Shown here piece by piece: positions 17,975 through 27,281 of a DNA stretch of 64,000 bases (positions are counted from its first letter, which is position 1; each line of letters opens with the position of its first letter). The stretch spans positions 21,437 through 85,436 of the forward strand of contig JANXBH010000006.1 in assembly GCA_025060695.1 (NCBI GenBank), written 5' to 3'. Source of the DNA: Caldifarciminota bacterium. Lineage in GTDB: Bacteria > Hydrothermota > Hydrothermia > LBFQ01 > DSFT01. The notes beneath the pieces were generated by a model. It searched no databases and was not told the DNA's origin. It saw nothing but the letters and a program-made list of their open reading frames with translations. The position numbers and the translations under genes were made by a program.

Positions 17975-18649
17975 CTGAAAAAGAAAAAAACATTAAGAGA
18001 GCACCTTGAAGGATGGATATGGACTATAGTAATTGTGCTACTACTAAGAGAATCGGTAATACAGGCATATTTAATACCTTCAAGCTCAATGGAAGATACT
18101 CTACTTGCAGGTGATTTTGTATTAGCTACTAAGTTTGATTTCGGTCTTAGAGTACCATTTACAGATATAAAAATGTTCTCAGGCAAATTACCAAAAAGAG
18201 GTGATATTGTAATATTTTCCTATCCATTAGAAAAAAATAAAGATTTCGTTAAAAGAGTTATAGGTCTTCCAGGGGATACTATCGAAATAAGAAACAAGGT
18301 CTTATACGTTAATCATAAAAAGTTAGTTGAAACATACGCAACATATAAAGATACACATACTTATCCTTCGCTAGATTTAAGTAGTGAAGATTTTATGAAA
18401 CTTTGGCTTGAAGGGAAATTCTCTAATGGACAAAGGTTCGTAAGAGATAATTTTGGACCTATCGTTGTCCCAGATGGAAAGGTATTTGTCTTAGGAGATA
18501 ATAGGGATTATTCCTTTGATTCAAGATTTTGGGGACCATTGGACATTAGATATCTAAAAGGAAAACCAAGGATAATATATTTTTCTTGGGGGAATGGAAT
18601 TAGGTTAGAAAGGTTGTTTAAAATTATAGTAGGTTATAATGGATATTAG
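17975..18649 (+). CDS. lepB: signal peptidase I, probable CTG start
   Basis: 224 aa. It cleaves signal peptides on the outer face of the inner membrane. The catalytic Ser38 sits in IPSSSMEDTL and the general-base Lys93 in FVKRVIGLPGD; box E reads GDNRDYSFDSRFWG. The first ATG/GTG/TTG in frame is the GTG at 18035, which would cut through the N-terminal anchor. The frame is open further upstream, and a CTG at 17975-17977 lies 7 nt after a TAAAAT box. It gives the expected Lys-rich N-terminus (MKKKK) followed by a complete membrane helix (about 13-31). I therefore place the start at CTG; the GTG is the fallback. Two small genes overlap downstream and look co-translated. Confidence 0.85.
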   Translation: MKKKKTLREHLEGWIWTIVIVLLLRESVIQAYLIPSSSMEDTLLAGDFVLATKFDFGLRVPFTDIKMFSGKLPKRGDIVIFSYPLEKNKDFVKRVIGLPGDTIEIRNKVLYVNHKKLVETYATYKDTHTYPSLDLSSEDFMKLWLEGKFSNGQRFVRDNFGPIVVPDGKVFVLGDNRDYSFDSRFWGPLDIRYLKGKPRIIYFSWGNGIRLERLFKIIVGYNGY

Positions 18650-18833
18650 GAAAATTTTGGATAAAGCACAAAAGGATTTTTATTTGAATTTAAAAAGGAG
18701 AAAAATTTCAAAGCTTTATCAAAAAATCGGAGAATATGTATATGAGATATATAAGTCAGGTGAAATTATTGAAGATGAAAAGCTATTGAAACTTTTAAAG
18801 GAAATAGACGAAATTTATAAAGATGAAAATTAG
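18639..18833 (+). CDS. small charged helical protein, unknown
   Basis: 64 aa, about one-third Lys and Glu, predicted almost fully helical. The middle part YQKIGEYVYEIYKSGEI is like the start of small YtxH/DUF-type helical proteins, but I cannot assign a family. It overlaps lepB by 11 nt and the next gene by 11 nt, so it is probably translated by coupling within the lepB unit. Confidence 0.6.
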   Translation: MDIRKILDKAQKDFYLNLKRRKISKLYQKIGEYVYEIYKSGEIIEDEKLLKLLKEIDEIYKDEN

Positions 18834-19284
18834 ATTTTTAGTTTTAAGTATTCTTCTCGGATGTGCTTTTTTTCAGGAGAGATTGAATGTAAAGAATTTA
18901 AAGTTTTCATATAGAGATGCAACTATTGAAGCATTGACCATGGATAGATTAAATTTTATTGTAAATCTTGAAGCTTATAATCCAAATGATATAGATGCGG
19001 TAATAGATAAACTTGACTATACTGTATATTTTGAAGACATTAAGGCAATAAGTGGTTATACAAATCAGACATATGAAGTAAAGGCAAAAGGCAGAAGAAT
19101 AATTAGTGTTTCAGGAAGTATTTTATTTTCGGACCTACCTGATTTGTTTAAAGCAATTAGAGCTTCCTACGGAAAAAGTAGAGTTAAAATAACTGCGGAA
19201 CTAAGACCTGAAGTAAAAACTATCATTGGAAAGTTTAGATACAAAGTCAAAATAGAGGAGTACATTCCACTAAACTGGAGATAG
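18823..19284 (+). CDS. LEA14-like (LEA type 2) lipoprotein
   Basis: 153 aa. A short hydrophobic leader ends in a lipobox LLGC (Cys14). The remainder is a LEA type 2 (WHy) immunoglobulin-like domain, shown by NFIVNLEAYNPNDIDAVIDKLDYTVYF, where the N-P-N motif and following strands are typical. In bacteria such proteins are secreted or lipid-anchored and linked to stress, with no defined activity. It is the last gene of the lepB unit and overlaps its upstream neighbour by 11 nt. Confidence 0.75.
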   Translation: MKIRFLVLSILLGCAFFQERLNVKNLKFSYRDATIEALTMDRLNFIVNLEAYNPNDIDAVIDKLDYTVYFEDIKAISGYTNQTYEVKAKGRRIISVSGSILFSDLPDLFKAIRASYGKSRVKITAELRPEVKTIIGKFRYKVKIEEYIPLNWR

Positions 19285-19308
19285 TTTATAAGAGCTTTTT
19301 GGAATTTA

Positions 19309-20451
19309 TTAGTAAGTCTGGGCTTTCAGAAGTGCTCTATGAACATTTACAAGACCACAACCTGTTCTTCTGTCAAATCCATTATCATCAACATCCTCAG
19401 CACTATTACATAGAATATTTAGAACTTGTTTAAAATTTAAATCTGATTTAATAGCCAAGATTAAACCTATAACACCTGAAACAAATGGAGTAGCCATAGA
19501 TGTGCCTGTTAGACAGGCATATCCTTTTAATACTTCATTCATACCACAACTATTAGTAGCCTGCAAATTTGAATTTATAGTAGATATTACCCATACGCCG
19601 GGTGCTATAATATCAAGTTTATCTCCCCAAGAACTAAAGTTAGCTTTTTTACCTGTAGTATCCCATGCACCAACCGCAATTACACTATCATAAGCAGCAG
19701 GATAATTTACAAAACCCCCATCATTTCCTGCAGCTGCAACAAGTATTTTACCATATTTTATAGCAGTATCTATAGCTTCCTTAATTACATTTGAACCAAT
19801 AGAACTTCCAAGACTTAGATTTATAACTTTTACATTTGGATTTCTAGAAGCCATAATTATTGCACTTGCAACATTATAGTCTGAACAATTTCCTTCAACA
19901 TTACACGCTCTGTAGGAATATAGCCTAAAATTACCTACACCTGCAATTCCTATAAAATTATTCATAGTTGCACCAATTATACCTGCAACGTGCGTCCCAT
20001 GAATCTCGGAATTAGTACTCTTATCAGGTAATGGATCATCGTCATTGTCCACAAAATCATAACCCTTATTAGACATATCAAATTGTGAAGCTAAATCAGG
20101 ATGTTCATAATCAATACCTTGATCTACTACTGCAATACCAATGCTTAAAGAACCAGTAGTAATATCCCAAGCCTTATCAAGATAAGTAATGTATGCATTC
20201 CACTGATATTTTCTAAATAGCGAATCGTTTGGAATGTAATTAATTCTATAATTTATAGCATTTTGAATATAGAGAATATCTGAAGTTATTTTTGGAGGAT
20301 ATTTAGTTTTTATTACCAAAGCGTTTAAGCCATATACTTGCTTTTTAACTAAATCTTTGTACTTTACTAAAAAGCTTTGCACTGCAGATTCGCTTTTAAA
20401 TCTAATTACATACTCGTTTTCAATTATATGAAAAGTTAAACTTAAAATCAT
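19309..20451 (-). CDS. subtilisin-like serine protease (S8)
   Basis: 380 aa. The catalytic triad is complete: Asp110 (VVDQGIDYEHPDL), His151 (HGTHVAG) and Ser318 (GTSMATP), with oxyanion Asn in AAAGNDGG. The first 70 residues resemble the inhibitor I9 propeptide fold. The only candidate signal is a short hydrophobic N-terminus (MILSLTFHII) lacking a charged region. Four cysteines in the catalytic domain (CNVEGNC, CGMNEVLKGYAC) could form disulfides, which fits an extracytoplasmic protein. The start overlaps the preceding lipoprotein gene by 4 nt (ATGA), so it is the last gene of the lnt operon. Confidence 0.9.
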   Translation of the reverse strand: MILSLTFHIIENEYVIRFKSESAVQSFLVKYKDLVKKQVYGLNALVIKTKYPPKITSDILYIQNAINYRINYIPNDSLFRKYQWNAYITYLDKAWDITTGSLSIGIAVVDQGIDYEHPDLASQFDMSNKGYDFVDNDDDPLPDKSTNSEIHGTHVAGIIGATMNNFIGIAGVGNFRLYSYRACNVEGNCSDYNVASAIIMASRNPNVKVINLSLGSSIGSNVIKEAIDTAIKYGKILVAAAGNDGGFVNYPAAYDSVIAVGAWDTTGKKANFSSWGDKLDIIAPGVWVISTINSNLQATNSCGMNEVLKGYACLTGTSMATPFVSGVIGLILAIKSDLNFKQVLNILCNSAEDVDDNGFDRRTGCGLVNVHRALLKAQTY

Positions 20452-20831
20452 AGTTTCTTTATCCTTATAAAAAACTTTTGCGGATTTTGACCATTTTGTA
20501 TTACAACGTAGTATTCCTTTCTCTGAAAAACTGGGAATTTTACATCAATTTCATTTATATTTTCATAAATTATTAAATAATTTACGCTTTCTCCATTTTG
20601 CCATTTATCGTAGTTTTCTTTATCTACTATGAAAAACTTTATACCGTTTGAACTTGAAGTATAAAATCCCGCATAAATCGTATCGCCTTCATTTAAATAT
20701 CCTTTTATATAAAAATATCCATTTGAAAGAAGTGTCTTTATTCCAAAAAACTTATCAAATTCTTGAGAAGGCTCTTCTATTTTTTGACAACTAACTATTA
20801 GAAAAATTAAAATTTTAATAAGCGCCCTCAT
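20448..20831 (-). CDS. small lipoprotein, unknown function
   Basis: 127 aa. A hydrophobic leader (MRALIKILIFLIVSC) ends in a lipobox with Cys15. The mature part is predicted beta-rich, like a single extracellular beta-sandwich, with no catalytic motif. It overlaps the sugar transferase gene upstream by 17 nt and the S8 protease gene downstream by 4 nt. Being coupled to the protease, it could act in the same envelope process, but nothing in the sequence proves that. Confidence 0.65.
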   Translation of the reverse strand: MRALIKILIFLIVSCQKIEEPSQEFDKFFGIKTLLSNGYFYIKGYLNEGDTIYAGFYTSSSNGIKFFIVDKENYDKWQNGESVNYLIIYENINEIDVKFPVFQRKEYYVVIQNGQNPQKFFIRIKKL

Positions 20832-22176
20832 TTTTCAAGACTACTCCTATTGTTTTCAATATTATTACTATATCAAGCCACAAAGACCAATTTACTACAT
20901 ATATTGTATCAAGCTTTACTCTATCTTCGTAAGTTGTATTACTTCTACCACTTACCTGCCAAAGACCTGTTATACCCGGTTTAACAGCAAGGTAGAATTT
21001 TTTATAATCACCATAATATTTTTCAAGTTCCTCTTTTACTACTGGTCTTGGACCCACAACTGATAAATCACCTTTTAAAACATTTAAAAATTGCGGAAGT
21101 TCGTCCAACGAGAATTTTCTTAAAAACTTACCAATAGGTGTAATTCTTGGGTCATTTTTCAACTTATAGTTCTTTTCCCACTCTTCTCTTAATGCACTAT
21201 TTTGTTCTAATAGTTTCCTAAGAATTTCATCTGCATTTTTATACATAGTTCTAAACTTATATATTTCAATAACTTCTCCATTTTTACCAATCCTTTTGTG
21301 TTTATAAAAAACTGGACCTCTTGAAGTTAATTTTACAAGCATAGCTATTATCAGATACAAAGGACTAAGTAAAACGATAACCAATAGTGAAAAAATAATA
21401 TCGAACATTCTTTTGATTATTAGATTTATTTGAGAGTCAAACTTTGTAGATGTTTCAAAAATTGGCAGATTCTGACTTATAGAAAAATGCAAAATTTGAT
21501 TTGTAAAAGAGAGACCTGAAATATCTGGGACATAGAAAACTTTTTTAAATTTCAAGCATAAACTTGAAATATCATGATAAAACTCATTTAAAAATGGTAT
21601 CCTTGGAATTACTACATTAGATACTTCATCCTTATATTTATCAACCTCAAATAGTTTTATTATTCCAACTGGTTCGTATGCTAAATACCACTCAGATTTA
21701 AAGAAATTATAGATTTTATCACTTTCTGGACCTTCTATTACTAAAATTTTTTCCTTTAAATACCCATTTAAAATCTTCTTAGTAATAAGCCTAAAAATAG
21801 GAACTATGAAAATGGAAAAGAAAATAGAAAGACCAAGAAACAGTCTAGAGAAATCGGGTTTTGCTTTAGTCATAGCATATACACTAAAAATCAATATAAA
21901 TGCATAAAATAGACTTTCAATTATTTCCTTGCTTTCCTCATAAAATAATCTTCTTTGGGTGTATAGTCTTTTCAGAAAGAATATGGTTATAACAAAAAAT
22001 ATTATTATTAACATCTCTCTTAATCTTATTTCAAACTCACTTATACTTATACCAAACTTTAAGAGAAAGGCAATAGAAATAGCAAGAACTATGGCAAGAA
22101 TATCGGAAATCAGCATAGATATGATGTATCTAATAGAAACAGGAGAGAATTTCTTTGAAGATTTTATTTCTACCAT
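20815..22176 (-). CDS. polyprenyl-phosphate sugar-1-phosphate transferase (WbaP/RfbP type)
   Basis: 453 aa. The enzyme moves a sugar-1-phosphate from a nucleotide sugar to undecaprenyl phosphate, the first step of exopolysaccharide or O-antigen assembly. Four membrane segments (about 15-115) are followed by a soluble region, then the catalytic domain: RMFDIIFSLLVIVLLSP, GPVFYKHKRIGKNG, YKFRTMY, KFSLDELPQFLNVLKGDLS and VGPRPVVKEE, then the PGITGLWQVSGRSNTTYEDRV end motif. It is the second gene of the lnt operon, meeting lnt with a one-base overlap of stop and start. Confidence 0.92.
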   Translation of the reverse strand: MVEIKSSKKFSPVSIRYIISMLISDILAIVLAISIAFLLKFGISISEFEIRLREMLIIIFFVITIFFLKRLYTQRRLFYEESKEIIESLFYAFILIFSVYAMTKAKPDFSRLFLGLSIFFSIFIVPIFRLITKKILNGYLKEKILVIEGPESDKIYNFFKSEWYLAYEPVGIIKLFEVDKYKDEVSNVVIPRIPFLNEFYHDISSLCLKFKKVFYVPDISGLSFTNQILHFSISQNLPIFETSTKFDSQINLIIKRMFDIIFSLLVIVLLSPLYLIIAMLVKLTSRGPVFYKHKRIGKNGEVIEIYKFRTMYKNADEILRKLLEQNSALREEWEKNYKLKNDPRITPIGKFLRKFSLDELPQFLNVLKGDLSVVGPRPVVKEELEKYYGDYKKFYLAVKPGITGLWQVSGRSNTTYEDRVKLDTIYVVNWSLWLDIVIILKTIGVVLKNEGAY

Positions 22177-23636
22177 TAACTTTTACGACTACTAACTTTG
22201 AAAATTTTAAAGTGTAAAATCAGAAAAAATATTATAAGTAATAAAATCCAGCTCTCACCGATATAGGTATATATCGTTCTATAGTTGTTTAGTGGGACCT
22301 CCCATATAAAATAACCTAACTCAAAAAGTGGTATTTCCTTTAATGCTTTTCCTTTATCATCTACTACAGCTGAAATTCCTGTTTTCGCACTTCTTATAAT
22401 ATATTTTCCCGTTTCAATTGCTCTAAGTTTTGAAAATAGATAGTGTTCTCTCGGACCTGTTGAAGGACCGAACCATCCATCATTTGTAATGATAAACAAT
22501 ACTTGTGCTCCGTTATTAACTAAACTCTTAGAGATATGAGGAAATATACTCTCATAGCATATCATAATCCCTATTTTATATCCTTTAAAGTCTATAACAT
22601 AAAATCCCTCTCCCTTTTTATAGCTTCCTTGACCTAGGTCCAAATTCCTAATAAAATCTGGTAAAAATTCATAAAAAGGCAGATTTTCTCCAAATGGCAC
22701 TATATGAACTTTATCGTAGTAATCAATAACCTTTCCAGTTGTATCAATTAATAGTGCTGTATTATAGTAGTTTCCATTTTCCTCCCTCGCATTTCCCATG
22801 AGTATTGGTCTTTTTGTAGACCTTAGTATATTCATTACAAGTTCATAATTCCAATAGTTTTGAGGATATATACCGGGTATTGCAGACTCTGAAAGAACAA
22901 GTAAATCATAGTCCTTGTTTCTTATAGAATCAATTAAAATGGAAAAGTTCTTTCTTGTCTCCCTCCATTCATCAGGGTCATATTCGTATCTTGGAAGAAC
23001 ATTTGGTTGAATAACCGCAATTTTCAAAGTCTTACTACTATCAATTTTATAATTTTGCCAGAATATACCAAAGACAATTACAAGTATGATAATTATGGAA
23101 TACGGAGTTAATTTTGTTTTTCCTTGCAATGATAAAAAAAGAGCATAGTTAAAAGTAATAAGTATAAACGATATAAAGTGAGGACCAAAAATTGAGCTAA
23201 TTTGCGCAAAAGTTAAAAAACCAAGAGAAGTATAATAGTAATTTGCCCAAGGTAATGCCAAATCAAATAACCAATATGAAATTATCCATTCGTATATAGT
23301 AAATGAAAGCCCAAAGACTATCGGATGTTTTGAATTTCTAAACAGTAAAAACCAAACAGAAAATAAAACTGTTCTTAACGCAATCATAAAGCTAACACCA
23401 ATTATTAGGAGAATTCCTAAGTGCTTTCCTACTTCAAGGTTATATAGCCAATTTAAATGGATATAGAAAAATGGAAGTGCGTATAAAAAAGAAATAAAAA
23501 AAGCTTTTTTATTTTCTAAGTTTTTTGTAATTACTAAAAGTGGGACAAGAGCAAAGAGACTAAATGGAAATAAGTAAAATGGATATTGTGTAAATATTAA
23601 GGAAATTACTCCAAAGAAAAACAAAGATAATTTCAG
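22176..23636 (-). CDS. lnt: apolipoprotein N-acyltransferase, probable CTG start
   Basis: 486 aa from the proposed start. Lnt adds the third acyl chain to lipoproteins in the inner membrane, a Gram-negative trait that fits the many lipoproteins here. After six to seven N-terminal membrane segments comes a nitrilase-type domain with Glu in LSESAIPG, Lys in YDKVHIVPFGE and the catalytic Cys in GIMICYESIFP. The first standard start is a TTG at 23624, 19 nt past the -10 box. An in-frame CTG at 23634-23636 lies exactly 7 nt after the TAAAAT box and adds Met-Lys-Leu-Ser, providing the usual positive charge before the first helix. Confidence 0.88.
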   Translation of the reverse strand: MKLSLFFFGVISLIFTQYPFYLFPFSLFALVPLLVITKNLENKKAFFISFLYALPFFYIHLNWLYNLEVGKHLGILLIIGVSFMIALRTVLFSVWFLLFRNSKHPIVFGLSFTIYEWIISYWLFDLALPWANYYYTSLGFLTFAQISSIFGPHFISFILITFNYALFLSLQGKTKLTPYSIIIILVIVFGIFWQNYKIDSSKTLKIAVIQPNVLPRYEYDPDEWRETRKNFSILIDSIRNKDYDLLVLSESAIPGIYPQNYWNYELVMNILRSTKRPILMGNAREENGNYYNTALLIDTTGKVIDYYDKVHIVPFGENLPFYEFLPDFIRNLDLGQGSYKKGEGFYVIDFKGYKIGIMICYESIFPHISKSLVNNGAQVLFIITNDGWFGPSTGPREHYLFSKLRAIETGKYIIRSAKTGISAVVDDKGKALKEIPLFELGYFIWEVPLNNYRTIYTYIGESWILLLIIFFLILHFKIFKVSSRKS

Positions 23637-23643
23637 AAGTAAA

Positions 23644-23649
23644 ATTTTA
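23644..23649 (-). promoter_or_regulatory. -10-like box of the lnt operon
   Basis: TAAAAT on the minus strand, 7 nt before the in-frame CTG at 23636. It overlaps the last codon and stop of the HdrD-like gene (23647-25626). Confidence 0.6.
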
Positions 23650-25626
23650 AGGTAATAAGTTTTCTTCTACTAAAACTGCTATATCTTTTACATGGACATT
23701 TTCATTTTTTCTATTTACCCCATCTGAGATCATAATATTACAGAACGGACAGGAGATTGCAATAGTATTTGGATTTTTAGATAAAAGCTCTTCTGTTCTT
23801 TCTATATTTATTTTCTTCCCAAATTTCTCTTCCATCCACATTCTTCCACCACCAGCACCACAGCAAAGTGTATTCAATTTACTCCTTTCTACTTCTAATA
23901 AATTTCCTATTGCATCTAACACTTCTCTTGGTTTTTGATATATACCATTGTGCCTAGAAAGATAGCAAGGATCATGATATACAATTTTTTCAATAGACTT
24001 CTTTACTTTTATTCTACCATCCCTTATTAAGCTGAAGATAACTTCACTATGATGATAAATGTTTAGTTCTATGCCAAAGAAACTATATTCATTTTTAAAC
24101 GTGTTGTAGCAATGCGGGCAAATAGTTATTATATTTTTTATGTTATACTTTTTAAATGTATTTACATTTTCAAATGCTAATGTTTGAAATATTAGTTCAT
24201 TTCCTGTTCTTCTTGCACTATCACCTGTGCACCTTTCTTCATCACCTAAAACTGCAAATCTAATTCCTGCTCTACTTAGTATACTAACTAATGATTTTAT
24301 AGTTTTTTGACTTTTACTATCGTATACACCAGCACACCCCATCCATAGTAAGTAATCAAAACTATAGTCTTTATTCTCTTTTAATATTACTAAATTTAGC
24401 TCTTTTGCAAATTTCAATCTTTCATTTTTAGGAGCGTTCCATGGATTAAATTGATTTTCCATTCCTCTATAACTACTATTTAATTCAGATGGATAAATAC
24501 TTTCATCAACTAATGCCCTTCTATAATTTATAATTAAGTCTAATTGATTTATGCCAACGGGACAGGCATGTACGCATGCCCCACACGTTGTACAAGACCA
24601 AAGTGCATCCTCATTTACAACTACTCCAAGAATTCTATTTTCTCTATTTTCTAAATATTCATATGCGTGCTCCTTTGTATCAAGAACAATTTTCTTTGGG
24701 TCTAATGGCTTTTGTGTAATATATGCAGGACATACACTTGAACACCTTCCACAAATTGTACAAGCATCCACCATTAGTAGTTTATTCCAAGGCAAATCCG
24801 TAATGTATTTATAACCTGTCTTAATTTCTTCTTCACTAAAGTTTTCTTTATTCATAATCTCTATTAAATTTACACTACTATCATGCTTTCCTGTTGGTCT
24901 TTCTTTGTAAAATATAAGATTTAAAGCAGAGGTAAATATGTGAGAAAGTTTAGAATATGGAATATATGCAATAAATAGCATTGTTGTCCAAGCATGAGTA
25001 TTCCATAGAATTCTATGCCAAAATGAAATACTCTCTTTATCTAAGTAAAAAATGTAAGATAGTAGATATCCAAAGAATGAAAATTTTTCATAGTCAGGTC
25101 TGCCGAAATATGAAATTCTTAAAGCTTCTATTAAAAAACCTTGAATTGCTAAAAGAAGTAGTAAAAACAAAATTACTTTATCTTCAAGTATATTTCTTAG
25201 ATAAATAGGAAGAAAAAATACTCTTTTTAAAATTGCAATAGCTATACCAAGAATTAACATAACTCCTGCAAGGTCTGAAATAAACGATAAAAATAAATAA
25301 AAATTTCCATAGATGAACTTTATACCAAAGTCCATTTGAATTGCAACTAATGTAGTAGTGATAGTTAAAATTATCATTGACCAAAATATAGGAACATGCG
25401 AAAATAGTCCAAACGGTCTATCTATAACCTTTCTTTGAAAAATAGCATTTACTAAATAAGAAATAGAATTTACTTTTAGTTTTAGCTTCTTTCCCAAGGA
25501 CCACATCTTAAAATGTCTATAAAAACCATATAGAAAAAAGAATAATGAAATTAGAAATAAGGCATACATAATAAAAAAGTCTACTTTTCCTACATTCCAA
25601 CCTAAAGGTCTTGCAATTTCTTCCAT
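23647..25626 (-). CDS. membrane-bound HdrD-like iron-sulfur oxidoreductase
   Basis: 659 aa. The N-terminal half has six or seven membrane segments (NarI/HmeC-like, probably haem b or quinone binding). Then come two 4Fe-4S motifs (CTICGRCSSVCP and CTTCGACVHACP, near 290-355) and two CCG-type cysteine domains, one with LWMGCAGVYDSK and one with NTLCCGAGGGRMW. This is the layout of fused heterodisulfide-reductase-like or DsrMK-type complexes, which pass electrons between quinones and cytoplasmic thiol or FeS partners. The natural partner is unknown. Start: a longer TTG frame exists, but the ATG at 25626 lies 7 nt after a TAAAAT box and is preferred. Confidence 0.85.
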   Translation of the reverse strand: MEEIARPLGWNVGKVDFFIMYALFLISLFFFLYGFYRHFKMWSLGKKLKLKVNSISYLVNAIFQRKVIDRPFGLFSHVPIFWSMIILTITTTLVAIQMDFGIKFIYGNFYLFLSFISDLAGVMLILGIAIAILKRVFFLPIYLRNILEDKVILFLLLLLAIQGFLIEALRISYFGRPDYEKFSFFGYLLSYIFYLDKESISFWHRILWNTHAWTTMLFIAYIPYSKLSHIFTSALNLIFYKERPTGKHDSSVNLIEIMNKENFSEEEIKTGYKYITDLPWNKLLMVDACTICGRCSSVCPAYITQKPLDPKKIVLDTKEHAYEYLENRENRILGVVVNEDALWSCTTCGACVHACPVGINQLDLIINYRRALVDESIYPSELNSSYRGMENQFNPWNAPKNERLKFAKELNLVILKENKDYSFDYLLWMGCAGVYDSKSQKTIKSLVSILSRAGIRFAVLGDEERCTGDSARRTGNELIFQTLAFENVNTFKKYNIKNIITICPHCYNTFKNEYSFFGIELNIYHHSEVIFSLIRDGRIKVKKSIEKIVYHDPCYLSRHNGIYQKPREVLDAIGNLLEVERSKLNTLCCGAGGGRMWMEEKFGKKINIERTEELLSKNPNTIAISCPFCNIMISDGVNRKNENVHVKDIAVLVEENLLP

Positions 25627-25633
25627 AGTATAA

Positions 25634-25639
25634 ATTTTA
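25634..25639 (-). promoter_or_regulatory. -10-like box of the HdrD-like gene
   Basis: TAAAAT on the minus strand, 7 nt before the ATG at 25626, lying in the stop codon of the DUF3108 gene. Confidence 0.6.
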
Positions 25640-26326
25640 ATGCCCAACCATTTTTACTATATGTCCTATTACACTACCTACTACTAAGTTTAACTTAATC
25701 TTTACTGGTATTTTCTTCGTTGAGGAAATAATAATCTCCCCACCTCTATCACCAAAAACCTCTTTTGCCTTGTTTTCATCCATAGGCAATATAGGAGAAA
25801 CTACATAACACTCTTCTTTTATATCAAGCCATTCGCATCTTTCTTTTCTCTTTATAAATATTTTAGCATAACCAGAAAAACCATCCATATGATATGGAAC
25901 AAGTATTGTATCTTTTAGATCAATAAATCTCACATAATATATAAGTGCAACAGGGTCAAGTGCATTTTTTGGAATATCAAAAACTTTACTATTTCTCCTT
26001 CCAGCTTTTACTTCATCATATTTTGCATAGTTTTCAAAGTAATCTATTGTAACTTCGTAGTTCCAACCAGGTTCTATTTGCCTTTTGTAAAATCTAACTG
26101 TTCTAAAGTTTTGCGTATCAACCCAAGAGATAAAGTCTTCGTATAAATTTATACCAAGTGCTCCACCTTTTGCAAAAAGCCTTAATTTATAACAAGGAAT
26201 ATTTCTAATAACTTCAACTCCCTCAACTTTTAAATACATACTTCCAACATTTACAAAACTATACTTTGCCCTATAATCTATCCTTTCGCCAACATTCAAT
26301 GTAAAACTAATTAGCAAATTTATCAT
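25637..26326 (-). CDS. DUF3108 exported protein
   Basis: 229 aa. The pattern NVGERIDYRAKYSFVNVGS, then LFAKGGALGINL and a run of alternating strands with RRNSKVFDIPKNALDPVALIYY matches DUF3108, a periplasmic beta-structure of unknown function. The N-terminus (MINLLISFTLN) is a very short hydrophobic leader without charges. The start overlaps the end of thiL by 20 nt. It is the last gene of a unit that includes thiL and a TldD/PmbA-family gene. Confidence 0.75.
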   Translation of the reverse strand: MINLLISFTLNVGERIDYRAKYSFVNVGSMYLKVEGVEVIRNIPCYKLRLFAKGGALGINLYEDFISWVDTQNFRTVRFYKRQIEPGWNYEVTIDYFENYAKYDEVKAGRRNSKVFDIPKNALDPVALIYYVRFIDLKDTILVPYHMDGFSGYAKIFIKRKERCEWLDIKEECYVVSPILPMDENKAKEVFGDRGGEIIISSTKKIPVKIKLNLVVGSVIGHIVKMVGH

Positions 26327-27278
26327 ATCCTCTTTTTGAAATGTCTATCTTTAAGTCTCCATCAATAATGTAAGAACCCGGCTTATCTTCAATTACCTCT
26401 CCTATTATAGTTATAGGCAATTTCAATTTTTCAATTTTTCCTACTTCTTCTTTTGGAATTGACAAAAGTAATTCATACTCTTCACCACTTTCAACAGCTA
26501 TAAACCATTCCTTGATGTCCAACTTTTTTGCTAAATATTTTACTGAATCTCTAATTGGAAGCTTGTTTGCATATACAACTATTTGAACTTCGCTTAATTT
26601 AGCCATTCTATAGCTGTCTATACCAAGACCATCTGATATATCTATCATTGCATTTACATGGATATTACTTAGAATTTTATTTAACTCTTCATATCTAAGA
26701 TTTGGTTTTGCGAACTTTTCCCTCATATCGTTTATCCACCACTTCACACCACTAATAAGTTTTCTTTCGTACGCTATAAGATAACCCCTCGGTCTTCCCA
26801 AATCACCTGTAATAGCAATGATATCTCCAGGCTTACTATTACTTCTTAGTATTTGCATATCTTTCTTAACTTCTCCAATTGCAGTTATATGTAATTCTAA
26901 TCTATCGTATTTTTCTACATTACCACCTAAAATGGAAACACAATATTTATCCACAACATCAAAGATACCCTTATATATTTCATCAACTCTATTTATTGAC
27001 TTTTGATTTATATTTAGACTAATTAGAACACCTATAGGTATACCTCCCATCGCAAGTATATCACTAATTGAGGCACTAACAGCTTTATACCCTATTTCAT
27101 AAAAAGATAACATATCGTATCTAAAGTGTATATTTTCTATAAATGCATCTACACTGATAACAAGGTTTTTATTTACCATTTGTGAAATAATAGCACAATC
27201 ATCATTAGGTCCCAAAACCACTCTTGGATTTGGTTTATAGTATTTAAATAAATTATTTAAAAAATCGTCCTCTCTCAT
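26307..27278 (-). CDS. thiL: thiamine-monophosphate kinase
   Basis: 323 aa. It phosphorylates thiamine monophosphate to the pyrophosphate cofactor. The AIR-synthase-like N-terminal half shows GPNDDCAII, the metal-binding DAFIENIHFR and the KAVSASISDILAMGG motif; ITGDLGRPRGYL and IDISDGLGIDS follow, the latter typical of ThiL. Length agrees with the family. The start lies 1 nt after the TldD/PmbA stop. No other thiamine gene is present in the window. Confidence 0.93.
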   Translation of the reverse strand: MREDDFLNNLFKYYKPNPRVVLGPNDDCAIISQMVNKNLVISVDAFIENIHFRYDMLSFYEIGYKAVSASISDILAMGGIPIGVLISLNINQKSINRVDEIYKGIFDVVDKYCVSILGGNVEKYDRLELHITAIGEVKKDMQILRSNSKPGDIIAITGDLGRPRGYLIAYERKLISGVKWWINDMREKFAKPNLRYEELNKILSNIHVNAMIDISDGLGIDSYRMAKLSEVQIVVYANKLPIRDSVKYLAKKLDIKEWFIAVESGEEYELLLSIPKEEVGKIEKLKLPITIIGEVIEDKPGSYIIDGDLKIDISKRGYDKFAN

Positions 27279-27281
27279 AAC

